Source: PALSA-129 sp050014595 (GTDB lineage Bacteria > Acidobacteriota > Terriglobia > Bryobacterales > Bryobacteraceae). From it: a stretch of DNA of 64,000 bases. The translations under genes and the position numbers were made by a program. The notes under the pieces were generated by a model. That model saw nothing but the letters and a program-made list of their open reading frames with translations. It ran no database searches and was not told the origin of the DNA. The stretch spans positions 55,661-119,660 of the forward strand of contig JBEKDA010000010.1 in assembly GCA_050014595.1 (NCBI GenBank), read 5' to 3'. Below are positions 56,863-64,000 of the stretch, one piece after another; within the stretch, counting starts at the first letter, position 1, and every line of letters starts with the position of its first letter.

Positions 56863-58311
56863 ATGGAAACCGCCGTCAGCAACCTGGAGCCGAAGGCCCT
56901 CTGGAAACACTTCGAGGCTCTCTCCGCCATTCCCCGCGCCTCCCGCCAGGAAGCCGCGGCCCGCAACTATGTCCTCGGCCTAGCCGCTCGCCTGGGCTTG
57001 GAAGCTACCGTTGACGCCGTCGGCAACGTGGTCGTTCGCAAACCCGCCGCTCCCGGCCGCGAAAAGGCCGTCCCGGCCGCGCTGCAGGGCCATCTGGACA
57101 TGGTCTGCGAACAGAACGAAGGGGGCGCCCACAACTTCGACACCGACCCCATCCGCCTGGTCCGCGACGGCGATTGGCTGACGGCCGGCGGCACCACCCT
57201 CGGCGCCGATAATGGCGTGGGCGTGGCCGCCGCGCTGGCCGTCATGGAAAGTCGGGATATCGCGCACGGGCCCCTCGAATTCGTCTTCACCATCGACGAG
57301 GAAAGCGGCCTCACCGGCGCCTCCGATTTCCCTGCCGGCGTGCTGCATGCGAAGTATTTTCTGAACCTCGATGGCGAAGAAGAAGGCACCCTCTGCATCG
57401 GCTGTGCCGGCGGAATCAACACCGTGGCGCGGCGCAAGATCACGCGCCGCCCCGCCTTCCCGGGCCAGGCCTGGCGCATCCGCGTCTCCGGCCTCTCAGG
57501 TGGACACTCGGGGATCGACATCCACAAGGGACGGGGCAATGCCCTGCGCATCCTCGGCCGCGTGCTCGAAGCCGCCATGGATCGCCTGCCCGTCGAAGTC
57601 GCCGAAATCAAAGGCGGAAGCAAGCACAACGCCATCCCGCGCGAAGCTTCGGCCACCATAGTGCTGGACGCCGCCCGCGAGCCCGACCTGCGCGCCTTGC
57701 TCGGCGGCCTGGAGGCCGACATCCGCTCCGAACTCGGCGCCTTCGATCCCGGTCTGAAAATCGTCCTCGAAATCGTCGACCGGCCGTCCCACGTTCTGGC
57801 GCCGGCCGATGCTTCCGCGGTCGCCGGCCTGATGGCCAGTCAGCATCACGGGGTGCTCGCCATGAGCGCCGATATCCCCGGCCTGGTGCAGACCTCCACC
57901 AACCTCGCCATCGTTTCCACTCACGAAGACTACGTGGAGATCGAAACCAGCCAGCGCAGCTCCATCGAGAGCAGTAAATGGGCCGCCGCCCGCATGGTAT
58001 CCGCGGTTTTCCGCATGGCGGGCTTTGAACCGGCGCCGGTCGGCGGCTATCCCGGCTGGAAGCCCGAACCCGCGAGCGACATCGTGCGGGCGGTCAAAGC
58101 CGCTCATCGGGAGATCCTCGGCGCCACGCCCGAGTTGGTCGCCATGCACGCCGGCCTCGAGTGCGGCGTGATCGGCGAAAAACATCCCGGCATGCAAATG
58201 ATTTCCTTCGGCCCGCAGATTGAGAACCCGCACAGCCCCGGCGAGCGCCTCAAAATCTCTTCGGTGGAACCGTTCTGGAAGCTCCTGACGGGCCTGTTGG
58301 AGCGGATCTGA
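56863..58311 (+). CDS. pepD: Aminoacyl-histidine dipeptidase (PepD, M20 family)
   Basis: A 482-aa M20C peptidase: first metal ligands in LQGHLDMVC, the bridging Asp in TLGADNGVGVA, the catalytic Glu pair in FTIDEESGLTGA, LNLDGEEEGTLCIGCAGG, and a final EPFWKLLTG. This matches Xaa-His dipeptidase, which splits carnosine-like and other dipeptides in the cytoplasm. The ATG at 56863 is preferred on family length and on its TACACT -10 8 nt upstream; the longer reading runs into the divergent ATPase gene. It ends 8 nt from the convergent apaG stop. Confidence 0.92.
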   Translation: METAVSNLEPKALWKHFEALSAIPRASRQEAAARNYVLGLAARLGLEATVDAVGNVVVRKPAAPGREKAVPAALQGHLDMVCEQNEGGAHNFDTDPIRLVRDGDWLTAGGTTLGADNGVGVAAALAVMESRDIAHGPLEFVFTIDEESGLTGASDFPAGVLHAKYFLNLDGEEEGTLCIGCAGGINTVARRKITRRPAFPGQAWRIRVSGLSGGHSGIDIHKGRGNALRILGRVLEAAMDRLPVEVAEIKGGSKHNAIPREASATIVLDAAREPDLRALLGGLEADIRSELGAFDPGLKIVLEIVDRPSHVLAPADASAVAGLMASQHHGVLAMSADIPGLVQTSTNLAIVSTHEDYVEIETSQRSSIESSKWAAARMVSAVFRMAGFEPAPVGGYPGWKPEPASDIVRAVKAAHREILGATPELVAMHAGLECGVIGEKHPGMQMISFGPQIENPHSPGERLKISSVEPFWKLLTGLLERI

Positions 58312-58319
58312 GAGCGGGC

Positions 58320-58703
58320 TCAATTGACCACGTATCGAGCTTTCAGCCCGAACGGCGCAATCTCGATATCGAACTGGCTTCCGTCCGTGCGGACCATCTG
58401 ATACGTGCCGTGCATCATCCCCGTGGGGGTCTTGAGCGGGCACCACGACGAGTACTTGAATGACTCGCCCGGCTCCAGAATGGGCTGCTCGCCCACCACG
58501 CCGGGGCCTCTCACTTCCTCGGTGTGGTCCATCCCATCGGTGATGATCCAGTGCCGGCTCAGCAATTGAACTGTCTCCGCTCCCAGATTGGTAAGGCGGA
58601 CCGTATACTCAAACATCCACTCGTCCTGAAACGGTTGCGAGTGTTCGGGAGAATACCGCGCCAGCACCTCCACGCGGATATGGTTGGTGACGGCCTCGGA
58701 CAT
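58320..58703 (-). CDS. apaG: ApaG-domain protein
   Basis: A 127-aa ApaG protein with the usual Ig-like fold: VTNHIRVEVLARYSPEHSQP, FEYTVRLTNLGAETVQLLSR, HWIITDGMDHTEEVRGPGVV, and the conserved GTYQMV and FDIEIAPFGL. ApaG has been linked to Co2+/Mg2+ tolerance and pyrophosphate binding; its real role is unclear. The Met at 58703 gives the family length of about 125 residues; an upstream ATG at 58748 would add 15 residues. An intergenic palindrome begins just upstream at 58756. Confidence 0.9.
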   Translation of the reverse strand: MSEAVTNHIRVEVLARYSPEHSQPFQDEWMFEYTVRLTNLGAETVQLLSRHWIITDGMDHTEEVRGPGVVGEQPILEPGESFKYSSWCPLKTPTGMMHGTYQMVRTDGSQFDIEIAPFGLKARYVVN

Positions 58704-58755
58704 GGGCCTGAGATCCGGACGCAGACCTGACATATTTGGCTTGCCCATGATACCA

Positions 58756-58803
58756 ATTGTGGGGCGGCCAATCCTGGCCGCCGCCGGCTTTCAGCCGGCT
58801 CTT
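58756..58803. repeat. GTGGGGC double-hairpin intergenic repeat
   Basis: GTGGGGCGGCCA...TGGCCGCC followed by GCCGGCTTTCAGCCGGC: two adjacent palindromes. An almost identical element (GTGGGGCAGCCA...) is at 60093. It lies between the apaG and VWA genes. Confidence 0.8.
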
Positions 58804-58833
58804 TCGCGCGTCGCGCGAATCCCCGCCTCTTTC

Positions 58834-60072
58834 CTAATGTACCGTCCGCGTCTTGCGGTTCATATAATCCATCAGCAGGTATTGGCCCAGCGTGTACGGC
58901 GTCGTGAAGTAGGCCTTGCCGCGGCACATCTCGGTCACCTTTTGGACGAAATTCACCAGCCCATAGTCGCTGGCCAGCATGAAGGTATTGATCAGGATGC
59001 CCTGTTTCTTGCAGCGGCTCACCTCCTCCAGCGTTCGGCTGATCACCAGCGGGTCCAGGCCAAAAGCGTTCTTGTACAAGCGGCCGTCATCGAGCGTCAG
59101 GCAGCTCGGTTTGCCATCGGTGATCATGACGATCTGCCGCATGTCCTTGCGCTCCTGCGCGAGCAGTTTTTGCGCCAGGATCAACCCGTCGCGCGTGTTG
59201 GTGTAGTACGGGCCCACTTGCACGCGCGCCAGTTGGCTGATGGCCAGTTCCTCCGCCGTATCGTGGAACAGGACGCAGCGCAGGCTGTCGCCGGGATACT
59301 GCGTGCGGATCAGGTGGGCCAAAGCCATGGCGACCTTTTTCGCCGGCGTAAACCGGTCCTCGCCATAGAGAATCATGCTGTGGCTGCAGTCCAGCATCAG
59401 GACCGTGGCGCAGGAGCTCTGATACTCGCATTGGTGCACGTGCAGGTCGGCGTACTCCATATTCAGCGGCACCTGCGCGCCTTCGCGCCGGATAGCCGAA
59501 AACAGCGTTTCGCTGATGTCCAGGTTTAAGGTGTCGCCGAATTCGTACTGCCGCGAGGAGCCGTTGGCCTCGATGCCGGTCGCCAGGTCGCGCGTATCGT
59601 GCCGGCCGAAGCTCGATCGGCCCAGCGATCCCAGCAGGTCCTTCAGCGTCTTGAAGCCCAGGAAGTCGAGCGATTTATCGGTCACCTCAAAGCGCGCTCT
59701 GCTCTCCCGGCTGTCGCCCACTCCACCCCTGCCGGGCTGCGGCTCGCCCTGGTCCTCAACCGTGATCTGCCCCTCGTCGATCATCTTCTGCGCCAGGCGG
59801 TCCAGAAGCTGGCCGAGCTGCTCCGGGCTCATCTGGCGGAGCTGCTCCATCATCTGTTCGAGCGTCTCTTCATCGAACAGCTTGCCCTGTTCCAAAGCCT
59901 GTTGGATGGCCTTCTTGAGGTCTTCCAGACTGCGGTCGTTCCATTCGCCGTAGGGATTGAATTGCGCTTCGAAGCCGCTCGCCAGCAGGAAATCGGAGAG
60001 CGCCTGGAGCAGTTGCTCCGCGTCGATCCCCAGATCCTCCCCGCTATACTTCGAATATCGAATCCACTTCAT
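58834..60072 (-). CDS. VWA-domain protein, partner of MoxR-like ATPase
   Basis: A 412-aa cytoplasmic protein: an N-terminal helical, Glu/Gln-rich part (about 1-130), a middle linker, and a C-terminal von Willebrand A domain (about 215-390) with the metal-binding MIDAS start LDCSHSMI and later IVMITDGKPS. It resembles the VWA subunits that work with MoxR/ChlI-type AAA ATPases to fit metals or cofactors into proteins. It follows the AAA gene on the same strand after a 150-nt gap with a repeat element. ATG at 60072 begins the conserved MKWIRYSKYSGED. Confidence 0.85.
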   Translation of the reverse strand: MKWIRYSKYSGEDLGIDAEQLLQALSDFLLASGFEAQFNPYGEWNDRSLEDLKKAIQQALEQGKLFDEETLEQMMEQLRQMSPEQLGQLLDRLAQKMIDEGQITVEDQGEPQPGRGGVGDSRESRARFEVTDKSLDFLGFKTLKDLLGSLGRSSFGRHDTRDLATGIEANGSSRQYEFGDTLNLDISETLFSAIRREGAQVPLNMEYADLHVHQCEYQSSCATVLMLDCSHSMILYGEDRFTPAKKVAMALAHLIRTQYPGDSLRCVLFHDTAEELAISQLARVQVGPYYTNTRDGLILAQKLLAQERKDMRQIVMITDGKPSCLTLDDGRLYKNAFGLDPLVISRTLEEVSRCKKQGILINTFMLASDYGLVNFVQKVTEMCRGKAYFTTPYTLGQYLLMDYMNRKTRTVH

Positions 60073-60092
60073 AGGTGTAGCCCTGATGCTGA

Positions 60093-60136
60093 GTGGGGCA
60101 GCCAATCTTGGCTGCCGCCGGCTTTCAGCCGGCGCT
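60093..60136. repeat. GTGGGGC double-hairpin intergenic repeat
   Basis: GTGGGGCAGCCA...TGGCTGCC plus GCCGGCTTTCAGCCGGC, nearly the same as the copy at 58756 with compensating base changes in the first stem. It lies between the VWA and AAA genes. Confidence 0.8.
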
Positions 60137-60221
60137 CCGGGAGCGGCAATTCGCGTCGCGTCGGAAAGAGCCGCCTGAAGGCGTCTTGAAAGGAAAACGG
60201 CTTTTTCATGTGGGCGCAGCC

Positions 60222-61721
60222 CTAGTTATACTGCCTTCGGAAATTCGGCCTTTCCGGTTTGGCTTCTTCTCGCGGCGCCTCGCGCTTCTTTTCTTCGGCG
60301 CCAAAGCCCCGCTCCTCGTTGCGGCTGATGCGCCGGTGAGCGTGCAGGCCTTCCAGAATGAACTCGGCGGCGGCGGCGCGCACGGCATCCGGCTCGTTGG
60401 CCGTCAACCCCAGCCCCCTGGTCTTCTCCATCAGGCCCTGGATCCCGCCGAGCTGCCGCGCCATGCCGGCCGAATCCACCGTCTCGTCCAGCTTCAGCGA
60501 GCCGCCCAGGTCGAACCATTGCACCACCTGTCCCAGGTTCACGCCCTCGTAATACCGGTTGAAGATGCGGCCCACGGCCAGCCGGATCAATTCCCGCGCC
60601 ACCGCCTCGCCGCCTTTCAGCTCGCCCTCGTATTCCAGTTCCAGCTTGCCGGTGATGGAGGGCAGCGCCGAATACAAATCCACGATGCGCGGCACGGCCG
60701 TTCGCTCCTGCGTCTTGAGGGCGCGCCGCTCCGCGTTCGACACCGCGTTTTCCAGCGCCGAAATCGGCAGGCGCTGCGACACCCCCGAACGCTTGTCGAT
60801 GCGCTTGTCCTCTCGCGCCAGGAACGCCAGTTGCTCCACCACCTGCTTGAAGTAATCCGGAATGCGCACTTCCACCGGCGAGGGCCGCTCCAGCCAGGCC
60901 TCCTGTTCCGTGATGGCGATGCCCTGTTCCAGCGCCGCCGGATAGTGCGTGCGGATCTCGCTCCCGATGCGGTCCTTGAGCGGCGTAATGATCTTGCCGC
61001 GCGCCGTATAGTCTTCCGGGTTCGCCGTGAACACCAGCATCAGGTCGAGCGGCAGGCGCACCGGGTAGCCTTTGATCTGCACGTCGCCCTCCTGCATGAT
61101 GTTGAACAGCCCCACCTGAATCTTCCCGGCCAGGTCCGGCAATTCGTTGATGGCGAAAATCCCGCGGTTGGCGCGCGGCAGCAGCCCGTAGTGCACGGTC
61201 AGTTCGTCGGAAATGTCCTGCCCGCGGCGCGCCGCTTTGATGGGGTCGATATCGCCGATCATGTCGGCGATCGTCACGTCCGGCGTGGCCAGCTTTTCCA
61301 CGTAGCGGTGATCGCGGTCCAGCCACGCGATGGGTGCGTCGGCGCCGGCCTCTGCCACCAGGTCGCGGCAGCGCCGGCAAATCGGCCGGTAGGGATTGTC
61401 GTGGATCTCGCAGCCTTCCAGATACGGCGTGGTTTCGTCGAGCAGCGTCGTCAGCAGGCGGATCAGCCGCGTCTTGGCCTGGCCCCGCAGGCCCAGCAAG
61501 ATGAAATGATGCCGCGAGAGCACCGCGTTCACCACCTGCGGCACCACCGTGTCCTCATAGCCCAGGATGCCCGGAAACAGGCTTTCGCCGCGCTGGATCT
61601 TGCAGATCAGATTCTGCCGCAGCTCGTCTTTGACGGTGCGGCTCCCCAGCTTGGCCTCGCAAAAGGAACTCTTGCGCAGCAGGCCCAGTGTGCGGGGTAA
61701 TTCCAAGGTCGATCTAGACAC
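60222..61721 (-). CDS. MoxR/ChlI-like AAA+ ATPase
   Basis: A 499-aa AAA+ protein similar to magnesium chelatase subunit I: LGYEDTVVPQVVNAVLSRHH, Walker A LGLRGQAKTRLIRLL, a CEIHDNPYRPICRRC insert with a possible zinc site, Walker B-like ANRGIFAINELPDL, LVFTANPEDYTARGKIITPL and the sensor-type DRIGSEIRTHYP. It should couple ATP use to remodelling of a client with the VWA protein downstream. The GTG at 61721 has GAGGGGGG about 5 nt upstream. Walker B has Asn-Glu in place of the usual Asp-Glu. Confidence 0.85.
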   Translation of the reverse strand: MSRSTLELPRTLGLLRKSSFCEAKLGSRTVKDELRQNLICKIQRGESLFPGILGYEDTVVPQVVNAVLSRHHFILLGLRGQAKTRLIRLLTTLLDETTPYLEGCEIHDNPYRPICRRCRDLVAEAGADAPIAWLDRDHRYVEKLATPDVTIADMIGDIDPIKAARRGQDISDELTVHYGLLPRANRGIFAINELPDLAGKIQVGLFNIMQEGDVQIKGYPVRLPLDLMLVFTANPEDYTARGKIITPLKDRIGSEIRTHYPAALEQGIAITEQEAWLERPSPVEVRIPDYFKQVVEQLAFLAREDKRIDKRSGVSQRLPISALENAVSNAERRALKTQERTAVPRIVDLYSALPSITGKLELEYEGELKGGEAVARELIRLAVGRIFNRYYEGVNLGQVVQWFDLGGSLKLDETVDSAGMARQLGGIQGLMEKTRGLGLTANEPDAVRAAAAEFILEGLHAHRRISRNEERGFGAEEKKREAPREEAKPERPNFRRQYN

Positions 61722-61755
61722 GCATCCCCCCTCTGTTGGCGATTGTAGCAGAGGA

Positions 61756-61854
61756 TTCACCGCTGAGGCGCTGAGACGCGGAGAAGATGCGGGAGAAAGA
61801 AAGTCTCGATGATTCCTCTGTTTTCTCAGCGTCTCCGCGCCTCCGCGGTGAGAA
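61756..61854. repeat. Long imperfect inverted repeat, cgctgaggcgctgagacgcgg type
   Basis: The left arm (61756-61785) starts TTCACCGCTGAGGCGCTGAG and the right arm (61823-61854) is its near mirror, starting TTCTCAGCGTCTCCGCGCCT. Such gcgGAGACGCgGAG sequences are a known, widely scattered intergenic repeat in many soil bacteria. It fills the gap between the AAA and signal peptidase genes. Confidence 0.75.
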
Positions 61855-61904
61855 AGACCTTATGGAAGGATTCCGCGCCCGCGTCATTCCCGGCAATCAT
61901 CCGC

Positions 61905-61910
61905 TACAAT
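61905..61910 (+). promoter_or_regulatory. -10 (GCTACAAT) of the signal peptidase gene
   Basis: TACAAT, 7 nt before the GTG at 61918, so the mRNA would begin at or next to the start codon. An ATG at 61909 overlaps this hexamer and could not be transcribed from it. Confidence 0.45.
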
Positions 61911-61917
61911 GGCTGCT

Positions 61918-62727
61918 GTGGAAGAAACCATGGCTGGTGTGGAAGAAAAGGAAACGAGCGGTTGGCGCGGCCTCTGGGGCCGCTACAAAGAGGTTTCCCG
62001 CGAGGTGCACCGCGGATTCGTCGCCGAATGGACCGTCACCATCATCCTGCTGCTGTTCGCCACCACCAGCCTGGTGCAGGCCTTCGTCATTCCCAGCGCC
62101 TCCATGGTGGGCACGCTGCTCATCGGCGACCATGTGCTGGTCGATAAGCTGACCTACGCCCCATATGGCGCCCTGGCCGGAAAGGTGCTGCCCTATCGCC
62201 AGGTGCGCCGTGGCGACATCATCGTGTTCCGTTACCCGCTCCACATCCAGGACGATTACGTCAAGCGCGCCATCGGCCTTCCCGGCGACCGGATCAAGCT
62301 CGTCAACAAGCAACTGTGGCTCAACGGCCATCCGGTGAACGAGCCTTACGTGGTCCACTCGACCAGCTATGTGGATTCCTATCGCGACAACTTTCCGGCC
62401 GCTCCCAACCTGCAGTTGCCCGCGCCGGCCCTCGACATGCTGGAGAACCACGTGGCGGATGGCGAGCTGGTGGTCCCGCCCGGTTTCCTTTTCGCCATGG
62501 GCGACAACCGCGACGATTCCGCGGACAGCCGCTACTGGGGTTTCGTTCCGCGCGAGAATATTGTCGGCACGCCCCTCATCATCTACTGGTCCTACGACGC
62601 CCCCACGCAGGAACTCACCAACGGCAACATCGGCTTCGACCACATTGTCGACGTGGTGGCGCACTTCTTCACCAAGACCCGCTGGACGCGCACCTTTCGC
62701 TTGATCCACGGCTACCCGCTTAAGTAG
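61918..62727 (+). CDS. lepB: Signal peptidase I
   Basis: A 269-aa type I leader peptidase: one TM helix (about 38-58), the catalytic Ser62 in IPSASMVGTLL, the general base Lys116 in YVKRAIGLPGD, and box E GDNRDDSADSRYWGFV. It removes signal peptides from exported proteins, of which this region encodes many. The start is taken as GTG at 61918 because TACAAT (61905-61910) would start the transcript there; ATG at 61909 is inside that element. Confidence 0.92.
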   Translation: MEETMAGVEEKETSGWRGLWGRYKEVSREVHRGFVAEWTVTIILLLFATTSLVQAFVIPSASMVGTLLIGDHVLVDKLTYAPYGALAGKVLPYRQVRRGDIIVFRYPLHIQDDYVKRAIGLPGDRIKLVNKQLWLNGHPVNEPYVVHSTSYVDSYRDNFPAAPNLQLPAPALDMLENHVADGELVVPPGFLFAMGDNRDDSADSRYWGFVPRENIVGTPLIIYWSYDAPTQELTNGNIGFDHIVDVVAHFFTKTRWTRTFRLIHGYPLK

Positions 62728-62738
62728 GTCTCCCCTGT

Positions 62739-62849
62739 GGTGGGGCAGGATGGTATCCTGCGCGCCGGTTGGCAACCGGCGCCTGGAGTTTGGACAAGTT
62801 CAGGCTGCCCTAACACCAACTGGTAGCGCCGGCGGTCTTGCCGCCGGTG
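62739..62849. repeat. Double hairpin plus CTGGTAGCGCC repeat
   Basis: GCAGGAT-GGT-ATCCTGC (62745-62761) and GCGCCGGTT-GGC-AACCGGCGC (62762-62782) are followed by a forward copy of the CTGGTAGCGCCGGCGGTC unit (62816-62849). The three lie between the converging lepB and DUF4136 genes. Confidence 0.8.
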
Positions 62850-62882
62850 TCTTGTGCAAACCGATGCCTTTGGTACGCGACC

Positions 62883-63386
62883 TTATTTCGCCTTGGGCGG
62901 ATACTTTTCAAAAGCCTTCCGCACCATATCGTCGAGCTTGCCTTCCACCTTGAAGGCGTCGCCCTTGTCCTGCCGCACAATCGCCCGCCACACCAGCGAC
63001 CGCGTGGACGGATCGCGCAGATCCAGCACCAGCGTCCCTTCGGTGTAAGGAACCCGCACCACGCGCGTGCCCCACCCTCGCCAGCCCGCCGGATACGTGT
63101 CCACTTCCGTTTTTTGCACTGCCCCCAACGTATATCGCACGTTGAGTTCGGATGGCCCCGAGGCCACAAAGGTCAGGCCTTTGGCCTCCAGCGCCTTCTG
63201 AATATCGGCGTTGATCCGTTTCTTGACCAGGTCGCTATTGAGTGCGGCGTTTTTGGCGTTCAGCCGTGCGTCCCGGATGGCGAACGTATGGAACCGGGAA
63301 AAATCCACCGCCTGGTCGGACTCGACATCGATCTTCTGAGCGAGGGCGCCGGCCACCCCCAGCAACCCGAGTGCGAGCATCTTCAT
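62883..63386 (-). CDS. DUF4136-family secreted protein
   Basis: A 167-aa protein with a signal peptide (MKMLALGLLGVAGALA). The rest fits DUF4136: KIDVESDQAVDFSRFHTFAI, IQKALEAKGLTFVASGPSEL and GTLVLDLRDPSTRSLVWRA. The family is often lipoprotein, but this copy has no lipobox Cys, so it is probably free in the periplasm. Function unknown. Start at 63386 is set by the signal peptide. Confidence 0.82.
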   Translation of the reverse strand: MKMLALGLLGVAGALAQKIDVESDQAVDFSRFHTFAIRDARLNAKNAALNSDLVKKRINADIQKALEAKGLTFVASGPSELNVRYTLGAVQKTEVDTYPAGWRGWGTRVVRVPYTEGTLVLDLRDPSTRSLVWRAIVRQDKGDAFKVEGKLDDMVRKAFEKYPPKAK

Positions 63387-63453
63387 ATCCGGCGAATCTA
63401 CCACAGATCGCGATGTTCCGGGGACTGACCTCTCTGTCCACGCCTCTTGTATT

Positions 63454-63562
63454 GTGGGGCCAGGCTTTCAGCCTGCCGCCGGCTTTCTAGCCGGCGCGTT
63501 GTTTGGGTTGTCGCGAGACGCCGGGCAGAAGCCCGGCGGCGGGCTGAAAGCCCGGCCCCACA
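63454..63562. repeat. Inverted pair of GTGGGGCC...CTTTC palindromes
   Basis: A left copy starting GTGGGGCCAGGCTTTCAGCC (63454-63498) and a mirror copy ending GGGCTGAAAGCCCGGCCCCA (63520-63562). Both contain inner stems of the same design as at 9735, 58756 and 60093. They lie upstream of the DUF4136 gene and beside a toxin remnant. Confidence 0.8.
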
Positions 63563-63630
63563 CGTACGCCAGCGATTCCACTCTTATGTCGTACACCCTT
63601 GTTGCCCCGATTTTGTTGACAGGCCGAAGA

Positions 63631-63735
63631 ATTCTGCTGGGACGCCATATTCTTGTCGGTTGTCAGTAGTACATCGAATCCGGCTTTCTCAGCGACCTTC
63701 AGCAACTCGCCGTTCACAAAAATCTTCAACCCCAA
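63631..63735 (-). pseudogene. Remnant of a DUF5615 PIN-like toxin
   Basis: About 35 codons resemble the middle of DUF5615 PIN-like toxins: VNGELLKVAEKAGFDVLL then TTDKN and QQN. There is no intact N-terminus, and after QQN the frame runs into an intergenic palindrome instead of the usual C-terminus. No DUF433 antitoxin lies next to it; an orphan DUF433 gene is 43 kb away at 20027. Confidence 0.55.
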
Positions 63736-63808
63736 TTTCCCCTCTTTTCACCCACTTACAGCTTCGAATTTCAGACTCCATCCCCCTCGCCCGCTACCGT
63801 GGAGTCGT

Positions 63809-64000
63809 ATGACACGTCCAGTCCCCACACCCAAACCGGCCGCCGCGCCGCCCATCACTGGTCGAAACCTCCGCCTCGACCTCCGTCCTTACCTCATCCG
63901 CGGTGAAGACCCCGCCGAACTGGAGGCCCTCACCCAGGCTTACCTCGATCAGTATCATCCCCTTGGCGCTGTAGAGGAGTGGCTCCTCCGCACCATGCTC
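63809..64000 (+). CDS. Partial hypothetical gene at the window edge
   Basis: The first 64 codons of an open frame, cut by the window end: a Pro/Ala-rich start (MTRPVPTPKPAAAPP), then NLRLDLRPYLIRGEDPAELE and a helical LTQAYLDQYHPLGAVEEWLL. It resembles a short-protein family repeated many times in Acidobacteriota and Planctomycetota genomes, function unknown. The resemblance is from memory of the pattern and is not secure. Confidence 0.5.
   Translation, partial: MTRPVPTPKPAAAPPITGRNLRLDLRPYLIRGEDPAELEALTQAYLDQYHPLGAVEEWLLRTML

Noticed and set aside
1..64000. tRNA or rRNA genes
   Set aside because: No cloverleaf-like GC-stem pattern with a TTCGA loop or rRNA core sequence was noticed by eye; a tRNAscan run would be decisive.
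1..64000. Insertion sequence or prophage
   Set aside because: No transposase, integrase or phage structural gene is present in any frame examined; only short palindromic repeats were found.

Overview
The window is 64 kb of GC-rich, densely coded bacterial chromosome. The gene content points to an Acidobacteriota soil bacterium, most likely the Solibacter/Bryobacter side. The basis is a TIGR03435 soil-associated protein, a secreted protein with CarboxypepD_reg-like repeats, a DUF4159 and a DUF4136 secreted protein, HpnB-type glycosyltransferase, glycine-rich secreted M14 and M28 peptidases, and many intergenic palindromes of the kind that pepper these genomes. This is an inference from family content; there is no rRNA or tRNA in the window.

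Layout. 0-9.8 kb: secreted GH2 glycosidase, a LamG-like secreted protein, a HAE1-type RND efflux pair, a DUF4159 protein, and a MarR regulator whose probable operator is repeated before the next gene, yceI. 9.9-19.8 kb: CarboxypepD_reg protein, HpnB-like glycosyltransferase, YwaF-type membrane protein, KirBac potassium channel, an ECF sigma / zinc anti-sigma / Spy-like operon, TIGR03435 protein and an M14 peptidase. 20-29.3 kb: orphan DUF433 protein; a three-gene operon (zinc finger plus LamG-like protein, TPR protein, small membrane protein) transcribed away from an unusual gene fusing a degenerate JAB/MPN-like domain to a TonB C-terminus; then an NtrC/NtrY-like two-component pair. 29.4-30.2 kb: HigBA-like toxin-antitoxin pair.

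30.2-42.4 kb: aromatic amino acid catabolism on the minus strand (HisC-like aminotransferase, HPPD, FAH-family protein, homogentisate dioxygenase). It appears to be interrupted between HPPD and FAH by a CzcCBA-type heavy-metal RND operon plus two regulators with near-identical LuxR-type HTH domains, one of them membrane-embedded. 42.4-46.6 kb: cysteine synthase-like enzyme and two GT-C-like membrane proteins. 46.7-52.2 kb: ftsY, ribD, ribE, a DHH-family phosphoesterase, dCMP deaminase, a small zinc-ribbon protein and fabD.

52.4-64 kb: M28 peptidase; a two-gene ATPase/HNH cassette that resembles a Septu (PtuAB) anti-phage system; aminoacyl-histidine dipeptidase; apaG; a MoxR/ChlI-like AAA plus VWA pair; signal peptidase I; DUF4136 protein; a toxin remnant; and a gene cut by the window edge.

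Two themes run across the window. First, many genes have a -10-like hexamer (TACACT, TACAAT, TATAAT, TATACT) only 6-8 nt before the start codon and no Shine-Dalgarno sequence, which suggests frequent leaderless mRNAs. Second, at least three families of short intergenic palindromes recur. The most unusual candidate system is the JAB-like/TonB fusion with its divergent zinc-finger/TPR operon. The clearest accessory system is the Septu-like cassette. Most starts were chosen by signal peptide, Shine-Dalgarno or family length, and alternatives are given where they matter.
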